From positions 1-6,641 of the forward strand of contig CAKKSJ010000096.1 of NCBI GenBank assembly GCA_919902965.1: a DNA stretch of 6,641 nt, given 5' to 3'. Both the position numbers and the translations under genes were made by a program. The stretch is from Burkholderiales bacterium. GTDB lineage: Bacteria > Pseudomonadota > Gammaproteobacteria > Burkholderiales > SG8-39. Positions within the stretch are counted from its first letter, which is position 1; every line of letters begins with the position of its first letter. Positions 5,019 to 6,641 of this stretch are shown one piece after another. The notes under the pieces are model-generated. The model was not told the origin of the DNA and made no database searches. It saw only the letters and a list, made by a program, of their open reading frames with translations.

Positions 5019-6641
5019 CGCTCTTCAACTCTCGCCGTTCATTGCTGCGGTCGTCGGCCTGGTGCCTGTTTGCGGTTCTCGCGGCGGTTTCGAACCTTGC
5101 CTGGGCAGCGGTGGGTTACGTACACGAGGCTGCCGGCGACGTGCGCGCGCAGACCGGCAGCAGCGCCCCCAGACCGGTCAAGCCCGGCGATACCTTCGAT
5201 CCCGGGACGACCTTCCGGACCGCGGGCAACGGCCGCGTCGTGATCAAGTTCGAGGACGGCCAGCTCACGTCGCTGCAGCCTAATACCCAGTTCCGCGTCG
5301 ATCAATACAGCTTCAGCGCCAACAACCCCAAGGCGGGCAATTCGGCGGTAAGTCTGCTGCAAGGCGCGATGCGCTTCGTGACGGGTCTCATCGGCTCGAC
5401 CAACCGCAACAATGTGCGCCTGGCCGCGGGCACCGCGACCATAGGCATACGCGGCAGCGATATCACGCTGCTGGTCGCTGCGACGGGCGCCGTTCAGTCC
5501 GCCTCGGTCGTCTCCGGCGGGCTTGCGCTGCAAACGGCGGCGGGCACGACGATTGTGAACCCGGGACAGTTTGCGGCGGCTCCCCTGGGGCAGGCTCCCT
5601 CGCCGGTAGCGCCGATTGCGGCTGCGCCGGCGGCGGTCCAGGCCGTGGTGAATTCGACCGCCGCGGCGGTGCTCCCGGTGAATACGCCGGTCGCGGTCCA
5701 GGCGGCGGCGAATGCGGCGTCGGCGATCGCAACTGCGCAGGTAGCGCAGGTAGCCGCCGCTAATGCTGTCGCCCAGGCGGCAGCGGCCAAGGATGCCCCG
5801 CCGGCAGTCGCGGCGGCGGCAGCAGCCCAGGCAGCTCAGGCATCGGCCGCGGCGGCCGCGGCGACTGCCACGGCGGCCACCGCGCAAGTGCAGGCGAATA
5901 CCCAGGCCCAGGCGGTCGTGGCGACCGCCTTCCAGGCAGGTGCGGTGCCGGCCACTCCGCCGGCCCCGCCGGCAGCATCGGCAGCGGCGCAGGTGGTGGC
6001 GGCGGCGGCGCGGCCGCCGGCGACGGTGGCCAACGTACAGGCGGCAGCAGCAGCGGCAACGCAGGTGGCGGCAACGGCTTCGACGACGGCACAGGCGGCG
6101 GCGACGCAGGCGACCAGCGCCGCGACCGCGGCAACGACGGCAGCCACACAGGCTTCGACGGCGGCGACGCCCGCAGCGGCGCAGGCCGCGGCAGCGGCGG
6201 CGCAGGCCGCATCCAGCGCGGCGACCGCACAGGCAACGGCGGCCGTGGCGCAGGTGACGGTAGCGGCGGCGGCGACTTCGACCACGCAGGCTTCGGTACA
6301 GGCGACGGCGCAGGCGGCAGCAACCCAGGCGACTACGCAAGCGCAGGCCGCTTCGACTCAGGTGCAGGTGGCGGCAACCGCGGCGACGCAGGCAGCCGCG
6401 GCGACGACGCCGGCAGCGGCGCAGGCCGCGGCGGCGGTGGCGCAGACGGCAGCCAGTGCGGCCAGCGCCCAATCTTCCGCGACGACGGCGCAGGCGGCGG
6501 TGGCCTCGGTGGCGACGACCCAGGTGACGCAGCAGACAGCCGCGGTGGTCCAGGCGGCGCAGACCGCGGCGGCGCAGGCAACGGCGACGGCGCAGACGGC
6601 GGCGGCGCAGGTGCAGGTGGCGAACACCGCGGCGACGCAGG
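5015..6641 (+). CDS. Secreted FecR-domain protein with giant Ala/Gln/Thr-rich low-complexity tail, 3' partial
   Basis: The frame starts at the ATG at 5015 and stays open for 542 codons to the right edge. Residues 1-31 form a signal peptide (SRRSLLRSSAWC, then a hydrophobic core ending AWA, predicted cut before AVGYV). SRRSLL resembles a twin-arginine motif, but Sec export is equally possible. Residues about 35-185 form a FecR-type beta domain: GDTFDPGTTFRTAGNGRVVIKF, LQPNTQFRVDQY, LLQGAMRFVTG and ATIGIRGSDITLLV are typical of stand-alone secreted FecR proteins, not of TonB-linked anti-sigma FecR. From about 188 on the protein is almost only Ala, Gln, Thr, Val, Ser and Pro. The last charged residues are K259, D260 and R333, and the last aromatic is F306. 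The end is outside the window, so a C-terminal anchor cannot be judged. Position in an EPS locus suggests a surface or matrix protein; this is inference. Confidence 0.88.
   Translation, partial: MTLFNSRRSLLRSSAWCLFAVLAAVSNLAWAAVGYVHEAAGDVRAQTGSSAPRPVKPGDTFDPGTTFRTAGNGRVVIKFEDGQLTSLQPNTQFRVDQYSFSANNPKAGNSAVSLLQGAMRFVTGLIGSTNRNNVRLAAGTATIGIRGSDITLLVAATGAVQSASVVSGGLALQTAAGTTIVNPGQFAAAPLGQAPSPVAPIAAAPAAVQAVVNSTAAAVLPVNTPVAVQAAANAASAIATAQVAQVAAANAVAQAAAAKDAPPAVAAAAAAQAAQASAAAAAATATAATAQVQANTQAQAVVATAFQAGAVPATPPAPPAASAAAQVVAAAARPPATVANVQAAAAAATQVAATASTTAQAAATQATSAATAATTAATQASTAATPAAAQAAAAAAQAASSAATAQATAAVAQVTVAAAATSTTQASVQATAQAAATQATTQAQAASTQVQVAATAATQAAAATTPAAAQAAAAVAQTAASAASAQSSATTAQAAVASVATTQVTQQTAAVVQAAQTAAAQATATAQTAAAQVQVANTAATQ
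6137..6472 (+). repeat. Internal repeat in the FecR protein tail, 240-base register
   Basis: The 96 bases at 6137-6232 recur at 6377-6472, exactly 240 bases (80 residues) later and in frame. The encoded 32-residue blocks both start TAATQ, share TPAAAQAAAA and end in AQ. They agree at 25 of 32 positions, and 20 bases (6173-6192 and 6413-6432) are identical. Some agreement is expected from composition alone, but the gap-free alignment around the two prolines (P386, P466) suggests duplication. More units may lie beyond the right edge. Confidence 0.5.

Noticed and set aside
5763..6257. Plus-strand Arg/Pro-rich frame inside the FecR gene tail
   Set aside because: It is the shifted reading of the Ala/Gln codon tract and consists almost wholly of R, P and Q; no start signal.
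5039..6472. Long minus-strand open frame (477 codons) opposite the FecR gene
   Set aside because: It is a by-product of the GCN-rich codons on the + strand: its product is an Arg/Cys/Gly-rich string with no fold-like pattern, while the + strand frame has a ribosome-binding site, signal peptide and FecR domain.

Overview
The window looks like part of an exopolysaccharide (EPS) or capsule export locus from a high-GC Gram-negative bacterium, most likely a betaproteobacterium or a relative. This is inferred from the signal-peptide-bearing outer-membrane export protein, the fused Wzz/BY-kinase, and the gene order. Nothing in the window fixes the species. All supported genes lie on the + strand, and no gap between genes exceeds about 90 bases. 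I see no RNA genes, insertion sequences or CRISPR arrays.

Layout. (1) <1-541: 3' part of a short periplasmic/outer-membrane polysaccharide export protein (Poly_export + SLBB). (2) 552-2795: a 747-residue Wzc-type chain-length regulator fused to a tyrosine autokinase. (3) 2805-3545: a PHP-fold tyrosine phosphatase of the CpsB/YwqE type. These three are tightly spaced and form one export-and-phosphorylation unit: the kinase drives polymer length and export, the phosphatase resets its tyrosine tail, and the export protein carries polymer across the periplasm and outer membrane. (4) 3632-4227: a two-gene toxin-antitoxin module (DUF433 antitoxin, DUF5615 PIN-like toxin) with its own ribosome-binding site, lying between EPS genes. 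(5) 4281-5018: a single-pass membrane protein of unknown function, weakly reminiscent of VpsP-type EPS proteins. (6) 5015->6641: a secreted FecR-domain protein whose C-terminal part is a very long, almost uncharged Ala/Gln/Thr/Val tract running off the right edge.

The most unusual parts are the FecR protein's tail (209 consecutive residues without a charged side chain, with an internal 80-residue repeat register) and an AT-rich island just before that gene. The island carries three TAAGCAAA(A)T copies, an inverted repeat and promoter-like hexamers, all inside the 3' end of the preceding gene. Together they suggest a separately regulated surface or matrix protein attached to the EPS locus. The toxin-antitoxin module is bracketed by an imperfect 15-base direct repeat and preceded by an inverted repeat that may be its own operator.
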